Translations under genes and position numbers: made by a program
NCBI RefSeq assembly: GCF_003003775.1
Contig: NZ_PVWJ01000011.1
Location: 1-62,112 of the forward strand
DNA length: 62,112 bases
DNA from: Merismopedia glauca CCAP 1448/3
Lineage (GTDB): Bacteria; Cyanobacteriota; Cyanobacteriia; Cyanobacteriales; CCAP-1448
Direction of reading: 5' to 3'
In this document: positions 36,161-45,667 of the stretch, in pieces
Numbering within the stretch: the first letter of the stretch is position 1
How the letters are laid out: each line of letters starts with the position of its first letter
The notes under the pieces: model-generated
What the model was told of the DNA's origin: nothing
Databases searched by the model: none
The model's input: only the letters and a program-made list of their open reading frames with translations

Positions 36161-36586
36161 ATGGCAAAAAAAATAGTTGCAATAGTCAAATTGGCGCTTC
36201 CGGCTGGAAAAGCCAACCCAGCGCCTCCAGTTGGCCCTGCTTTGGGTCAGCATGGGGTGAATATCATGATGTTCTGCAAAGAGTATAATGCCAGAACAGC
36301 CGACCAACCAGGGATGATTATTCCAGCAGAAATTTCGATTTTTGAAGATCGTAGTTTCACATTCGCTCTCAAGACACCACCAGCCTCAGTTTTGATTACC
36401 AAAGCTGCTGGTGTTCCCAAAGGTTCCAACGAACCCAACAAAAAGAAAGTTGGCTCAATTACTCGAACTCAATTGAGAGAAATTGCCCAAACCAAAATGC
36501 CTGACCTCAATGCTAACGACATTGATGCAGCTATGAAAATTGTTGAGGGTACTGCACGTAATATGGGTGTCACAGTAATTGACTAG
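36161..36586 (+). CDS. rplK: 50S ribosomal protein L11
   Basis: 141-residue L11 of the GTPase-associated centre, with [38 protein letters not shown] and the C-terminal [17 protein letters not shown]. It lies 9 bp after nusG and is 168 bp from rplA. Confidence 0.99.
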   Translation: MAKKIVAIVKLALPAGKANPAPPVGPALGQHGVNIMMFCKEYNARTADQPGMIIPAEISIFEDRSFTFALKTPPASVLITKAAGVPKGSNEPNKKKVGSITRTQLREIAQTKMPDLNANDIDAAMKIVEGTARNMGVTVID

Positions 36587-36602
36587 TAGGAGTCAGTCGT
36601 AG

Positions 36603-36622
36603 AGACGTAACATCTTACGTCT
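36603..36622 (+). repeat. Hairpin repeat (AGACGTAA arms) between rplK and rplA
   Basis: AGACGTAA and TTACGTCT arms around CATC, followed by TTCTGAC-like sequence (GGAGTCAGGAG). It belongs to the same palindrome family as 4229 and 8758, inserted in a ribosomal operon. Confidence 0.7.
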
Positions 36623-36754
36623 GTGCAGGAGTCAGGAGTTTTCATTAAGATAAATCCTGCGTTGGAAAACCGATTTTCTAATTGAACTGACTAGTAGATT
36701 TAGTAAATAAATCGGGGGAGAGGCAGAGCTTCGCTAACGACCCCAGGAGAGAAA

Positions 36755-37468
36755 ATGGCAAAACAGTCTCGTAGATTTAGAGAAGTACTTAAAAAAGTAG
36801 AAAAGAGAGCGTATGAGCCGATGGAGGCTCTAGAACTGCTCAAGGAAACCGCTACAGCTAAATTTCCTGAGTCAGCCGAAGCTCATATCCGTCTGGGTAT
36901 CGATCCCAAGTATACTGACCAACAGTTACGAACTACAGTCGCTCTACCCAAAGGCACAGGTCAGACCGTGCGGGTGGCAGTAATTGCCAAAGGGGAAAAA
37001 GTTGCTGAAGCCAGCAATTCTGGAGCAGATCTGGTAGGCTCAGAAGAGTTGATCGCGGAAATCCAAGGTGGCAGAATGGATTTTGATATCCTGATTGCTA
37101 CCCCTGATGTGATGCCCCAAGTGGCAAAATTAGGGCGGATTTTAGGACCAAGAGGCTTGATGCCGTCTCCTAAAGGTGGTACAGTGACCTTCGACGTGCA
37201 ACAGGCGATCGCCGAGTTCAAAGCTGGTAAACTAGAGTTTCGGGCTGACCGGACTGGGATCGTTCACGTGATGTTTGGTAAAGTGTCCTTTTCTGCCGAA
37301 GATTTACTTACCAACCTCAAAGCCTTGCAGGAAACCATTGACCGCAACCGTCCCACAGGTGCAAAAGGTCGTTACTGGCGTACCATTTACATCTCATCTA
37401 CTATGGGACCTGCTATTCAAGTTGATATCAATGCTTTAAGGGATTTTAAACTGACTGAAGCTGCATAA
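36755..37468 (+). CDS. rplA: 50S ribosomal protein L1
   Basis: 237-residue L1 of the L1 stalk. [40 protein letters not shown] and [15 protein letters not shown] are family hallmarks. In many bacteria L1 represses its own operon; no clear L1 binding site was identified here. Confidence 0.99.
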   Translation: MAKQSRRFREVLKKVEKRAYEPMEALELLKETATAKFPESAEAHIRLGIDPKYTDQQLRTTVALPKGTGQTVRVAVIAKGEKVAEASNSGADLVGSEELIAEIQGGRMDFDILIATPDVMPQVAKLGRILGPRGLMPSPKGGTVTFDVQQAIAEFKAGKLEFRADRTGIVHVMFGKVSFSAEDLLTNLKALQETIDRNRPTGAKGRYWRTIYISSTMGPAIQVDINALRDFKLTEAA

Positions 37469-37479
37469 AATACAACTAA

Positions 37480-37590
37480 ATAAGTTTGTTGCCAGAGACA
37501 GCAGGTGCAATGATTGCTTAAATATCCTGCCGAGGTTGACGACTCCACTAGACATCGTGCGGATAAGCACGGTGGGAGAAACTCAAGCTT
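37480..37590 (+). promoter_or_regulatory. L10 ribosomal protein leader
   Basis: The 189-bp rplA-rplJ gap has the expected L10-leader features, including GCCGAGGTTGACG, GGATAAGCACGGTGGGAGAA and a following attenuator stem. L10 binding to such leaders controls rplJ-rplL. Assignment rests on position and recall of the family, not on a covariance search. Confidence 0.65.
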
Positions 37591-37591
37591 G

Positions 37592-37624
37592 ACCCTGGTA
37601 ACTGGTTACCAGGGTTTAATTTTT
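37592..37624 (+). terminator. Terminator-like attenuator upstream of rplJ
   Basis: ACCCTGGTAAC pairs perfectly with GTTACCAGGGT (11 bp, TG between the arms) and is followed by TTAATTTTT. It lies 33 bp before the rplJ start, so it probably attenuates rather than ends the operon. Confidence 0.75.
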
Positions 37625-37657
37625 GTTGTGCTACCCAAAATCGGGAGGTGAGAAAAA

Positions 37658-38191
37658 ATGGGAAGAACGCAAGCAAGTAAAGAAGCTATAGTCACTGAGC
37701 TAAAGCAAAGCTTAAGCGAAGCTCAAATGGCGGTAGTTGTGGATTACCAAGGACTATCGGTAGCAGAAATCACAGATTTACGCCGCCGACTGCGCCCTAA
37801 AGGAGCCACTTGTACGGTGACGAAGAACACTTTGATGGGAAAAGCAATTGAGGGCCAAGAACAATGGCAACCGATGACTGAATTCCTCAAAGGTGCTTCT
37901 GCCTTCTTACTCGTCAAAGAAGATGTAGGTGGAGCCGTCAAAGCCTACCAAGAGTTCCAAAAAGCCACTAAAAAGACCCTGCTACGGGGTGGCGTGATGG
38001 AAGGTCGCGCCTTAACTGAAGCTGATGTCAAGGCAATTGGCGACTTGCCCTCTAAAGAGCAACTTATGGCGCAAATCGCTGGCGCTATCAACGGCGTGGC
38101 GACCAAGCTGGCTGTCGGAATCAACGAAGTTCCGACTTCTTTCGCGAGAGGACTCAAGGCTTATGCCGAAAAAGACTCTGCTGCTGAGTAG
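37658..38191 (+). CDS. rplJ: 50S ribosomal protein L10
   Basis: 177-residue L10, base of the L7/L12 stalk. MGRTQASKEAIVTELKQSLS, QMAVVVDYQGLSVAEITDLR and TKNTLMGKAIEG are typical. GGGAGGTG upstream is the RBS. It precedes rplL by 57 bp. Confidence 0.99.
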   Translation: MGRTQASKEAIVTELKQSLSEAQMAVVVDYQGLSVAEITDLRRRLRPKGATCTVTKNTLMGKAIEGQEQWQPMTEFLKGASAFLLVKEDVGGAVKAYQEFQKATKKTLLRGGVMEGRALTEADVKAIGDLPSKEQLMAQIAGAINGVATKLAVGINEVPTSFARGLKAYAEKDSAAE

Positions 38192-38248
38192 AGTCACGAT
38201 TAAAGTCCTATTTTGCTATAAATCAATCAATATCTCAGGAGTTAAACC

Positions 38249-38638
38249 ATGTCTGCTGCAACCGATGAAATTTTGGAAAAGTTGAAATCTTTAAGCTTGT
38301 TAGAAGCTTCTGAACTAGTTAAGCAAATTGAAGAAGCCTTTGGCGTGAGCGCTGCGGCTCCTGTGGGTGGGATGATGATGGCTCCTGGTGCGGCTGCGGC
38401 TCCTGCTGAAGTTGTGGAAGAGCAAACCGAATTCGATGTCATCCTCGAAGAAGTACCTGCGGATAAGAAGATTGCCGTCCTCAAGGTGGTACGTGCTATC
38501 ACTGGTTTAGGTTTGAAAGAAGCCAAAGATTTGGTGGAATCTACCCCCAAAGCAGTTAAAGAAGCTGTGGCTAAAGATGCTGCTGAAGATGCTAAGAAGC
38601 AATTGGAAGAATCTGGCGCTAAAGTTACTGTCAAGTAA
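38249..38638 (+). CDS. rplL: 50S ribosomal protein L7/L12
   Basis: 129-residue stalk protein. It has an N-terminal dimerisation helix, an Ala/Pro/Gly hinge ([20 protein letters not shown]) and the C-terminal factor-binding domain [20 protein letters not shown] with [20 protein letters not shown]. It ends the block; hairpins follow. Confidence 0.99.
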   Translation: MSAATDEILEKLKSLSLLEASELVKQIEEAFGVSAAAPVGGMMMAPGAAAAPAEVVEEQTEFDVILEEVPADKKIAVLKVVRAITGLGLKEAKDLVESTPKAVKEAVAKDAAEDAKKQLEESGAKVTVK

Positions 38639-38649
38639 TTTAATTGTAG

Positions 38650-38699
38650 GGCAGGCAAGATGCCTGCCAAGAGGGGGACAGCCGAGACGGCTATCCCAC
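38650..38699. repeat. Paired hairpins downstream of rplL, one matching 24461
   Basis: GGCAGGC-AAGAT-GCCTGCC is followed by GGGACAGCCG-AGA-CGGCTATCCC. The second is a reverse-orientation copy of the palindrome at 24461. Neither is followed by a T-run, though they lie where rplL transcripts should end. Confidence 0.7.
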
Positions 38700-38731
38700 A
38701 AGTCACCAAAATACTGTCTGGATGTATGGCT

Positions 38732-39730
38732 TCATGCATCCATTTTTATTTGTAAAATCAGATAATTGCCGGAAACTAAAGCGATCGCACCTCTAACTAA
38801 GGGCTGGCTTTGGCTGCGATTGGGAGCAGTGAGTAAGCCAACTAATTCTTCAATTTGCTCGAAATTAGGACTATGATTCAAACTTTGTCGGATCAACTGT
38901 TGGATAACTCGCCGTTGTAAAGCTAAGGGAATATGACGAACAACAGTACGATCTAACTGATAATTTCCAGTTGAAGATTGAGAAACTGCCTCTTTGTACC
39001 AATGTTCGCTCACTTCTTGTAAGTATTCTGCCTCAGCCCGTAATATTTCTGCGGTTTTAGCTAAAGATTTGGCGGCTTGGGGGTGAAAATGAGTTTCCAG
39101 GTAGGGAATTAGTTCTTGGCGAATGCGATTGCGAGCGTATTTGAGTTTTTTATTGTAAGGATCGTCCCAAATTGGCAGGTTTCGCTCTTGGCAAAACTGA
39201 GCCGTTTCCTGGCGAGTCACGTTTAATAAGGGACGTACTAAAGCAATATTAGCTGTTAGAGGGCGCGACCAGCCGAGCGCAGTTAAACCATTGCTACCAG
39301 CCCCTCTAACTAGATTGTAGAGTAGAGTTTCGGCGCGATCGCTCTGTGTATGACCCGTAACTACGATTTCAAAACCGTTTTCCTGAGCCATTTGAGTTAA
39401 AACTTGATAGCGCCAGGTTCTCGCTGCACCTTCAGTTTCTTTGAGATTGACTGCTAGTTGGAAATAATATGGTAAATTCCAGCTTTGAGCGATCGCTTCT
39501 ACGTGTTCGGCTAATCCAGCATCTAAAGTCCAATTATGGTCGCAATGAGCGATCGCCAAATTCCAATCCCATTTTGGCTGTAAATCGCGCAATAACTGCC
39601 CCAAACACAGAGAATCTTGCCCTCCTGACACAGCAATTAACACAGAAGCTGACTTTGGCAGTAATTCTCTATGGTGCAAAGTCTGATGTAAACGATGGTG
39701 CAGGGGTGTCCAAGAAATAGAGAATGACAT
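38732..39730 (-). CDS. tilS: tRNA(Ile)-lysidine synthase
   Basis: 332-residue enzyme that converts C34 of the CAU-anticodon isoleucine tRNA to lysidine. The PP-loop motif SGGQDS is at residues 35-40. VTGHTQSDRAETLLYNLVRG and the PLLNVTRQETAQFC block follow. The long C-terminal domain of the E. coli enzyme is absent, so this is a short form. It is convergent with rplL. Confidence 0.95.
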   Translation of the reverse strand: MSFSISWTPLHHRLHQTLHHRELLPKSASVLIAVSGGQDSLCLGQLLRDLQPKWDWNLAIAHCDHNWTLDAGLAEHVEAIAQSWNLPYYFQLAVNLKETEGAARTWRYQVLTQMAQENGFEIVVTGHTQSDRAETLLYNLVRGAGSNGLTALGWSRPLTANIALVRPLLNVTRQETAQFCQERNLPIWDDPYNKKLKYARNRIRQELIPYLETHFHPQAAKSLAKTAEILRAEAEYLQEVSEHWYKEAVSQSSTGNYQLDRTVVRHIPLALQRRVIQQLIRQSLNHSPNFEQIEELVGLLTAPNRSQSQPLVRGAIALVSGNYLILQIKMDA

Positions 39731-39838
39731 GATCTGGAGTAGAATTAGTCATCAAGTTTGGAGACATTCCAGAATAATTTAGTGGAAAAGCGATCGCCTC
39801 AACCTCAAAAACATCAAAGCGATCGCTCTTACTAAATA

Positions 39839-41254
39839 TTACGATGCAGACTGAGATTCTCCCATCTTCACAGATACATCTTCCTCATCTGTTGGGGGAT
39901 GGCCCGAATCGCCAAAAGCAACTCGTAAAAACGGCGGTGCTAGAAAAGTAGTTAAAATGACCATAATAATAATCGATACTTCTAAAGGCTTGCTGAGAAC
40001 GCCGCTAGCCGAACCAATCCCAGCAAACACCAATCCTACCTCACCACGTGGAATCATCCCTACTCCGATCGCCCAGCGATTGATGCCTGGTTGACCGAAT
40101 ACCGCCCAACCCGTCACTATCTTCCCTAAAATCGCTACTACAATCAAAAACACCGCTATTAACAGTCCGGCTCGATTTTCCGGTACTGCTGGGTTGAGAA
40201 CGCGCAAATCTGCCCTTGCACCCACTGTAACAAAGAATATCGGGACTAAGATATCGGCGATGGGTCTAATTAGTTCGTCCAACTCATTGCTAGCATCTGT
40301 TTCGTCTAAGACTAAACCAGCAGCAAAAGCCCCTAAAATAGCTTCTAAATGAATGGCATTACCGATAAATGCCATAAAAAAGGCAAATATAAACGCCGGA
40401 ATGATTACGCTCCCGCGAGTTTCCAGATTTTCGACAATTTTGGTGAAAGTTTTGTTAAATAAGCCACCCAGCAAGATCGATCCCAAGAGAAAAGCAGTAG
40501 CACCCAGAATCAAATAAACTACATTAAAAACATCAATTTCTCCGGTTTTCGCCAAACTAGCAACCACTGCTAAAACGATAATGCCCAGAACGTCATCAAT
40601 TACCGCCGCACCGACAATAATTTGACCTTCCTTCGATTTTAGTTGCCCTAACTCAGAGAGAACTTTAGAAGTAATTCCAATGCTGGTAGCGGTTAAAGCC
40701 GCACCTGCAAAAATAGCTGGAATTGCTGGAACGTGAAATATAGCCATCAAACCGCCAGTACCCGCAGCAAAGGGAACAGCTACCCCCACGCAAGCAACTA
40801 CCGTGGCTTGAATCCCAACTTCCTTGAGTTGTTGCAGATTGGACTCCAGCCCTATTTCAAATAGCAGGATAATTACTCCAATTTCCGCTAATACAGAAAT
40901 TACTTCGCTTTGAGACTCAAAAACATAAGTTAAAGCCGCAGGAGAAAGATGGTTGAACCATTGCAAAATGGTCATCAAATTTGAGTCGTCAGCCGAAATT
41001 CCGCCTTCGGGGAAAACGATTAAGTTTAGGGCAGATACACCGACGATTACACCAGCAATCAGCGATCCTAGAACTGGTGGAAAATCTAGCCGTTTGGAGA
41101 CTTCTTCCCCTATTTTACTAGCCAGATAAATCACTACCAGACTCAACAACACCCCTGAGAGAATTGCGGGTGAATTTTCAGCTTCCACAGTTGCTAATAA
41201 AGGCATGGGAGTTCTTAGAAATGCACTCCCAGACAAAGCATGGTTTAAGAACAT
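39839..41254 (-). CDS. Cation:proton antiporter, CPA2/NapA type
   Basis: 471-residue membrane protein with about 12-13 helices. The transport signature has the adjacent aspartates Asp220-Asp221 in GAAVIDDVLG, as in NapA-type electrogenic antiporters. LASKIGEEVSKRLDFPPVLG and RPIADILVPIFFVTVGA are also typical. The C-terminus is short, without a TrkA-N domain, so this is not a KefB-type channel. It is encoded 181 bp downstream of bicA on the same strand. A role in extruding the Na+ that BicA brings in is likely, but an inference. Confidence 0.9.
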   Translation of the reverse strand: MFLNHALSGSAFLRTPMPLLATVEAENSPAILSGVLLSLVVIYLASKIGEEVSKRLDFPPVLGSLIAGVIVGVSALNLIVFPEGGISADDSNLMTILQWFNHLSPAALTYVFESQSEVISVLAEIGVIILLFEIGLESNLQQLKEVGIQATVVACVGVAVPFAAGTGGLMAIFHVPAIPAIFAGAALTATSIGITSKVLSELGQLKSKEGQIIVGAAVIDDVLGIIVLAVVASLAKTGEIDVFNVVYLILGATAFLLGSILLGGLFNKTFTKIVENLETRGSVIIPAFIFAFFMAFIGNAIHLEAILGAFAAGLVLDETDASNELDELIRPIADILVPIFFVTVGARADLRVLNPAVPENRAGLLIAVFLIVVAILGKIVTGWAVFGQPGINRWAIGVGMIPRGEVGLVFAGIGSASGVLSKPLEVSIIIMVILTTFLAPPFLRVAFGDSGHPPTDEEDVSVKMGESQSAS

Positions 41255-41435
41255 GAGTTACGCAAAAATATAGCAGTTTGGAGAAAGATACGCCCGACGG
41301 GCTTTTTGCTTGGGCGGGTTAAATCTCTAGGAGTATAGCTTACAGACAGCGAGATTTGCAGGTCGCATTAAAGGCAACCAATTGCTTTATTATGAATGCT
41401 TTCGGTTGCCTCTCTAGATTCTGCCAGAAGATAGT

Positions 41436-43097
41436 TTATGCTGGAACAGTTTCAGTGGAAACTTGATCGACAGCTTGACGCAAAGCCTCAGTGCGATCGC
41501 TCAAAACGTGTTCTGGATGAATTAAATCGAATAATCCCAGTTTCTGCAAGCGTTTGCTGACGTTCTCGCTTGCCCCAACCAGATAAACTTCCAAGCCTTT
41601 TTCGTGGGCATCGCGGATGGCATTTTCGATTGCTAAAGAAGCGGTTACCCCCAGCATCGGTACGTCAGTGAGATCCATCACTAAAGCATCTGCTTCCTTC
41701 ATCGCATTGTGTTCTCTGGCGATCGCTTTGGACAAGCCAAAAATCATCGGACCGCTCAAATAGAACAGCAATACGCGCCCATGAGCCGAATCTAGCAAGT
41801 TCTTTTGCTCTGAGGTCAACCGCACGTCGTCGTCGGTATCGGTAATCAGCTTGACTTCAGATGATTGCAACTCGCTCAACCGTTGAATGGTGAGGATATT
41901 GGCAATAAATATGCCGATACCTACAGCTACAATCAAGTCTACAAATACAGTTAGGGCCAGCACCCCGTACATAATCAGGGAACCTTTAACCGATACTTGG
42001 TGCGATCGCTTTAAGAAACTCCAATCTAGAATATCAATCCCCACCTTCAGTGCAATTCCGGCTAATACCGCCATCGGAATGGGTTCGGTGAGCCTTGCCG
42101 CCCCTAAGACCACGACTAGCAGAACTAGCGCCCGTGTCAAACCCGATACCGCCGAAGTAGCACCTGTTTGAATATTAACTACCGTCCCCATCGTGGCTCC
42201 AGCACCTGGTAAGCCACCGCACAACCCAGAAACAATATTGCCAATCCCCTGTCCGACTAACTCTTTATCTGATTTATGTTCTGTCCGAGTCAAGCTATCG
42301 GCAACTACCGCAGTGAGCAAAGTATCGATACACCCCAGCATCCCCAACATTACCCCATCAACCAGCATAACAGTAATTTGACCTGGGGTAAAGCTTGGCA
42401 CTTGTAAAGGGGGTAAACCGATAGGAATTTCGCCAATCCGCCGAATATCAGCCCCTTGAAACACAGTTAAAGAAATTGCTGTCCCCACAATTAGAGCAAC
42501 TAACTGCGGCGGTACTACTTTCTTCACTTGCTTGGGCATGAAGAAGATAATCGCTAAAGTCACTGCACCCAAAATTACTTCCGGTGTCTTAGCTCCAGCG
42601 ATCAAGCTGGGAATCGCTTGTACCGTGCCGATAACCCCACCTTTAGGTGCCGCTTGCCCCAAGAAAGGGGCGATTTGCAAAATAATCAGGATTACCCCAA
42701 TTCCCGACATGAAGCCGGAAATGACGCTGTAGGGCATCAGGGTAATATATTTCCCTAACTTGAAAATCCCGAAGATAATCTGAAACAAACCTGCCAACAT
42801 GACGACAGTAAACGCCATTTGCAAGCCATTATCTGGATTGCTAGCAGTGAGTCCAGCAACTATCGCTGTCATCACTACAGTCATAGGACCTGTTGGCTCA
42901 GAAATCAGAGTGGGAGTACCGCCAAACAGAGCCGCAAAAAAGCCGACGCAAATAGCACCGTAGAGTCCCCCGATAGGTCCAACTCCCGATGCTACCCCGA
43001 AGGCTAAAGCTAGAGGTAAAGAGACAACAGCCGCCGTCACCCCTCCGAAGATATCGCCTCGTAAGTTATTAAAGCGAATTGCATTGGTAATTGACAT
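41436..43097 (-). CDS. bicA: SulP-family bicarbonate transporter, BicA type
   Basis: 553-residue transporter. The SulP core (about 1-410) begins with FNNLRGDIFGGVTAAVVSLP. It has SGVGPIGGLYGAICVGFFAA, EPTGPMTVVMTAIVAGLTAS and GCIDTLLTAVVADSLTRTEH. The C-terminal STAS domain (about 430-545) contains DALVMDLTDVPMLGVTASLA. This combination is that of cyanobacterial Na+-dependent, low-affinity, high-flux bicarbonate uptake. Sulfate specificity is possible for SulP proteins but a separate sulfate ABC importer is encoded nearby. The antiporter gene follows. Confidence 0.88.
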   Translation of the reverse strand: MSITNAIRFNNLRGDIFGGVTAAVVSLPLALAFGVASGVGPIGGLYGAICVGFFAALFGGTPTLISEPTGPMTVVMTAIVAGLTASNPDNGLQMAFTVVMLAGLFQIIFGIFKLGKYITLMPYSVISGFMSGIGVILIILQIAPFLGQAAPKGGVIGTVQAIPSLIAGAKTPEVILGAVTLAIIFFMPKQVKKVVPPQLVALIVGTAISLTVFQGADIRRIGEIPIGLPPLQVPSFTPGQITVMLVDGVMLGMLGCIDTLLTAVVADSLTRTEHKSDKELVGQGIGNIVSGLCGGLPGAGATMGTVVNIQTGATSAVSGLTRALVLLVVVLGAARLTEPIPMAVLAGIALKVGIDILDWSFLKRSHQVSVKGSLIMYGVLALTVFVDLIVAVGIGIFIANILTIQRLSELQSSEVKLITDTDDDVRLTSEQKNLLDSAHGRVLLFYLSGPMIFGLSKAIAREHNAMKEADALVMDLTDVPMLGVTASLAIENAIRDAHEKGLEVYLVGASENVSKRLQKLGLFDLIHPEHVLSDRTEALRQAVDQVSTETVPA

Positions 43098-43498
43098 AGA
43101 TATTTATCGATGTGTACGCTAGGATAGAATTGAAAAATATTAAGCAAAAGTTCCGATTCCCTAAATTTAAAGGCGTATAAATAAGCACGAGAAAACTTTG
43201 TCCCAAACGTGCTCGTTCTTCTTAACGTAGGGATTTGAAACTTTTTAATTATTTTTTAATGTACGCTATAATTGCACCCTAACATTCATTTATTAGGTAG
43301 ATATAAGCCCTAATTTTCCTCGAAACTTCCCACCGCTTCCATAGACTTTAGTAACTAATTAAAGCTGGAGGCGATCGCTGTTTGTTACCTTTTCCATCAA
43401 TTATTTGGGAAAATGTCCCAAAAAATTAAGTCTGCTGGAGGTTTCCAAGCAGACTATTTTTAGGTTATATCTGTATTATTCAGAAGTCTGAGGTCAAG
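43098..43498. other. Intergenic region, divergent promoters expected
   Basis: This 401-bp gap separates bicA from the 112-residue gene. It contains a TATAAT at 43267-43272 on the plus strand without a good -35. No ORF, tRNA or clear palindrome was seen. Confidence 0.5.
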
Positions 43499-43837
43499 AT
43501 GTCTGAACCTATTTCCCCAATTACACTCCCTCCAGCTATAAATCCCCAACAAGAAGGAGAATGGCTGCGACTTAAACTACAGCAGTGGTTAGATAGCCAA
43601 TTTATTCCAGAATTGGTCAATCAGCAAATAGCCCGTCGCGCCGCCCAAATTTATCTGCGTCAACGCTTCGAGGGAGAAAACGATTTAGGTTCTCTCGTAA
43701 TTGCGATCGTGACTGAGATGCAGGCTTTCGACTTTTCTAAAAGTTTTTATGGCGAGTTTGCGATCGCCAATGCAGTTGGTGAGATTCTTTTAGAGAGCAT
43801 CGGCATTAACTACTGTTGTGGGCAGTTAGATAGTTAA
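43499..43837 (+). CDS. Conserved small protein, unknown function
   Basis: 112-residue soluble protein, probably cyanobacteria-specific. A proline-rich start leads to helical segments EGEWLRLKLQQWLDSQFIPE and QQIARRAAQIYLRQRFEGEN. It ends in a cysteine pair (NYCCGQ). No named domain is recognised. It is convergent with rpsN. Confidence 0.75.
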   Translation: MSEPISPITLPPAINPQQEGEWLRLKLQQWLDSQFIPELVNQQIARRAAQIYLRQRFEGENDLGSLVIAIVTEMQAFDFSKSFYGEFAIANAVGEILLESIGINYCCGQLDS

Positions 43838-43868
43838 GTTAGTTTAGGTTTGAGGGCATCCCTTTGAC

Positions 43869-44171
43869 CTACCAACTAGATTTGACCACTCCAGGGAGTA
43901 AACCTTGGTGCGCCCATTCCCGCAGCACGTTACGAGATAAACCAAAATCTCTATAATAACCGCGAGGACGACCAGTTACTTGGCAGCGATTGCGTAAACG
44001 GGTTTTGGAACTATTGCGGGGTAATTGTTGAATTTGACGGTGTATGGCGACTTTTTCTTGTTGAGATCCAGCCACTCTAAAGGCTTCTAGCAGCGATTCT
44101 CTTTTATCTGCATACTTCTCAACAATTCTGGCGCGCTTTTTCTCGCGCTCAATCATGCTCTTTTTAGCCAT
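43869..44171 (-). CDS. rpsN: 30S ribosomal protein S14
   Basis: 100-residue S14 of the zinc-free, long type. [20 protein letters not shown] is followed by [20 protein letters not shown] and ends [17 protein letters not shown]. It stands alone, away from the S10/spc ribosomal operon, as is common in cyanobacteria. Confidence 0.98.
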   Translation of the reverse strand: MAKKSMIEREKKRARIVEKYADKRESLLEAFRVAGSQQEKVAIHRQIQQLPRNSSKTRLRNRCQVTGRPRGYYRDFGLSRNVLREWAHQGLLPGVVKSSW

Positions 44172-44287
44172 AAGCTAGTTTAGGAACCTTAATTTTAGAC
44201 AGTATTTTCCATTGTATCTGATAGCGCTAGTAGAAGAGACTAGTCAGCTAATCAGCATCATCAAAAAGTTCAGGTGAATGTGTCACT

Positions 44288-44554
44288 TCACCAACCATCT
44301 AATTCACCTTCTTGCCAAAGTTGCAAATTCAAGTCATTTAGGTAGTTAATTCCTTGCTGAATTTGAGACACTGTTCCTTGCAAATCTAGATCGAACCAGC
44401 CATCTCCCACCCCATTACCGCCGAGAATTGCAGCAGCAATATTGATGTTTAAACCACTTTCTAACACCAAACGAGAAATTATGGGTTCTTGGTGGTAGTC
44501 TCTGGGAATACGGAGGCGGATGCGTTTGCTGGTGAGCCGATTTTGAGTAGTCAT
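44288..44554 (-). CDS. NIL-domain protein
   Basis: 88-residue protein with the NIL-domain pattern found at the C-terminus of MetN ATPases: RIRLRIPRDYHQEPIISRLV, then LNINIAAAILGGNGVGDGWF and a last strand-helix with INYLNDLNLQLW. It has no ATPase domain. It lies just beyond cysW on the same strand. In MetN, NIL is the methionine-sensing domain, so a regulatory role in sulfate/sulfur transport is a fair inference. Confidence 0.8.
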   Translation of the reverse strand: MTTQNRLTSKRIRLRIPRDYHQEPIISRLVLESGLNINIAAAILGGNGVGDGWFDLDLQGTVSQIQQGINYLNDLNLQLWQEGELDGW

Positions 44555-44570
44555 AGTTAATTACCTCTTT

Positions 44571-44605
44571 GGATTTTGGATTTTAGATTTTGGATTTTAG
44601 ATTAA
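44571..44605. repeat. GGATTTT heptamer tandem repeat
   Basis: About four units with slight decay (GATTTTAGATT). A second array of the same unit is at 46511-46545, both inside the sulfate-transport region. Confidence 0.8.
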
Positions 44606-44696
44606 GTTTTCAAGTCCCACACTCAATCTATCTGTCCCCTTCTACGTAAAAGTTGAGATTAAGCTACTGTAGAATTAACTTAATTATTTGCTTTCC

Positions 44697-44778
44697 CTTC
44701 TTCCTTCTTCCTTCTTCCTTCTTCCTTCTTCCTTCTTCCTTCTTCCTTCTTCCTTCTTCCTTCTTCCTTCTTCCTTCT
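44697..44778. repeat. GGAAGAA heptamer tandem repeat, longest array
   Basis: About twelve near-perfect CTTCTTC units (82 bp), ending 4 bp from the stop codon of cysW. It is the longest array in the window. Copy number here is likely to be unstable. Confidence 0.9.
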
Positions 44779-44782
44779 CAAC

Positions 44783-45667
44783 TTATTTATCCTCAATTCT
44801 GGTTTTCCGTTCTAATATTTCTTTGAGTACCAAAGTCACAACGGCTAAAAGAGCCAGTAAAACCGCAGCAGAGAAAGCTGCTTCGCTTTCATACTGTTTA
44901 TAGGCATCTTCGACAAACAAAGGTAAACTTTGAGTTTTGTCAGCAATATTGCCTGAAACTACAGAAACAGCACCAAACTCGCCCATAGCTCTAGCATTGG
45001 TGAGAATTAGACCGTAAAGCAATCCCCAACGGATATTGGGCAGAGTTACCCGCCAAAAGATTTGCCAATCATTAGCGCCCAAAGTTTGAGCCGCTTGTTC
45101 CTGTTCATTTCCCAAGTCTTCCAAAACGGGAATGACTTCTCTAGCGACAAATGGCATACTCACGAAGGCTGTAGCTAGTACCATTCCTGGAAAGGCAAAA
45201 ATCACATTGATTCCATGATCTGCCAGCCAACCTCCAAACCAGCCTTGACGACCATAAAGTAATACCAACATCAATCCAGCAACTACTGGAGAGATAGAGA
45301 AAGGCAGGTCGATAATACTGAGGAAAAAAGCACGACCAGGGAATTTATGCCGAGTAACCGCCCAAGCTGCACACAAACCAAAAACCGTGTTGAGAGGAAC
45401 GGCGATCGCTGCTAGAGTAACTGTGAGCCATGCAGCGTGCAAGAAATCTGGTCTGGTCAAATTAGATAAAAACGGGCCTACACCCTTTTTAAACGCCTGG
45501 TAGAAGACATTAGCAGCCGGAATATAGAGGATTAGAGCTAGATAGGCGATCGCCAGTGCAGTTAAAATGGCTGAGGGTGGAATTTTCCGCAAATAGGCGA
45601 TCGCGATTTTAATTAAAATTACTGGGGGGAAGAGTTTCCCCCCCTGAGAATTTGAACTATGATGCAT
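44783..45667 (-). CDS. cysW: Sulfate ABC transporter permease CysW
   Basis: 294-residue inner-membrane permease with about six helices. It has the EAA-loop region AAQTLGANDWQIFWRVTLPN and the sulfate-permease signature NARAMGEFGAVSVVSGNIAD. It pairs with CysT. It overlaps the cysT end by 11 bp. Its C-terminus ends next to the 82-bp heptamer array. Confidence 0.95.
   Translation of the reverse strand: MHHSSNSQGGKLFPPVILIKIAIAYLRKIPPSAILTALAIAYLALILYIPAANVFYQAFKKGVGPFLSNLTRPDFLHAAWLTVTLAAIAVPLNTVFGLCAAWAVTRHKFPGRAFFLSIIDLPFSISPVVAGLMLVLLYGRQGWFGGWLADHGINVIFAFPGMVLATAFVSMPFVAREVIPVLEDLGNEQEQAAQTLGANDWQIFWRVTLPNIRWGLLYGLILTNARAMGEFGAVSVVSGNIADKTQSLPLFVEDAYKQYESEAAFSAAVLLALLAVVTLVLKEILERKTRIEDK

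Noticed and set aside
41436..43097. Sulfate permease of the SulP family
   Set aside because: The gene-neighbour antiporter and family look favour BicA, and a dedicated sulfate ABC system lies nearby. Transport specificity is still unproven.
44697..44778. Possible CRISPR array
   Set aside because: The unit is a 7-bp direct repeat with no unique spacers, so it is a simple heptamer array. No cas gene is near.
44688..44903. 71-residue plus-strand frame rich in Leu/Pro/Ser
   Set aside because: It is a translation of the CTTCTTC array plus antisense cysW.
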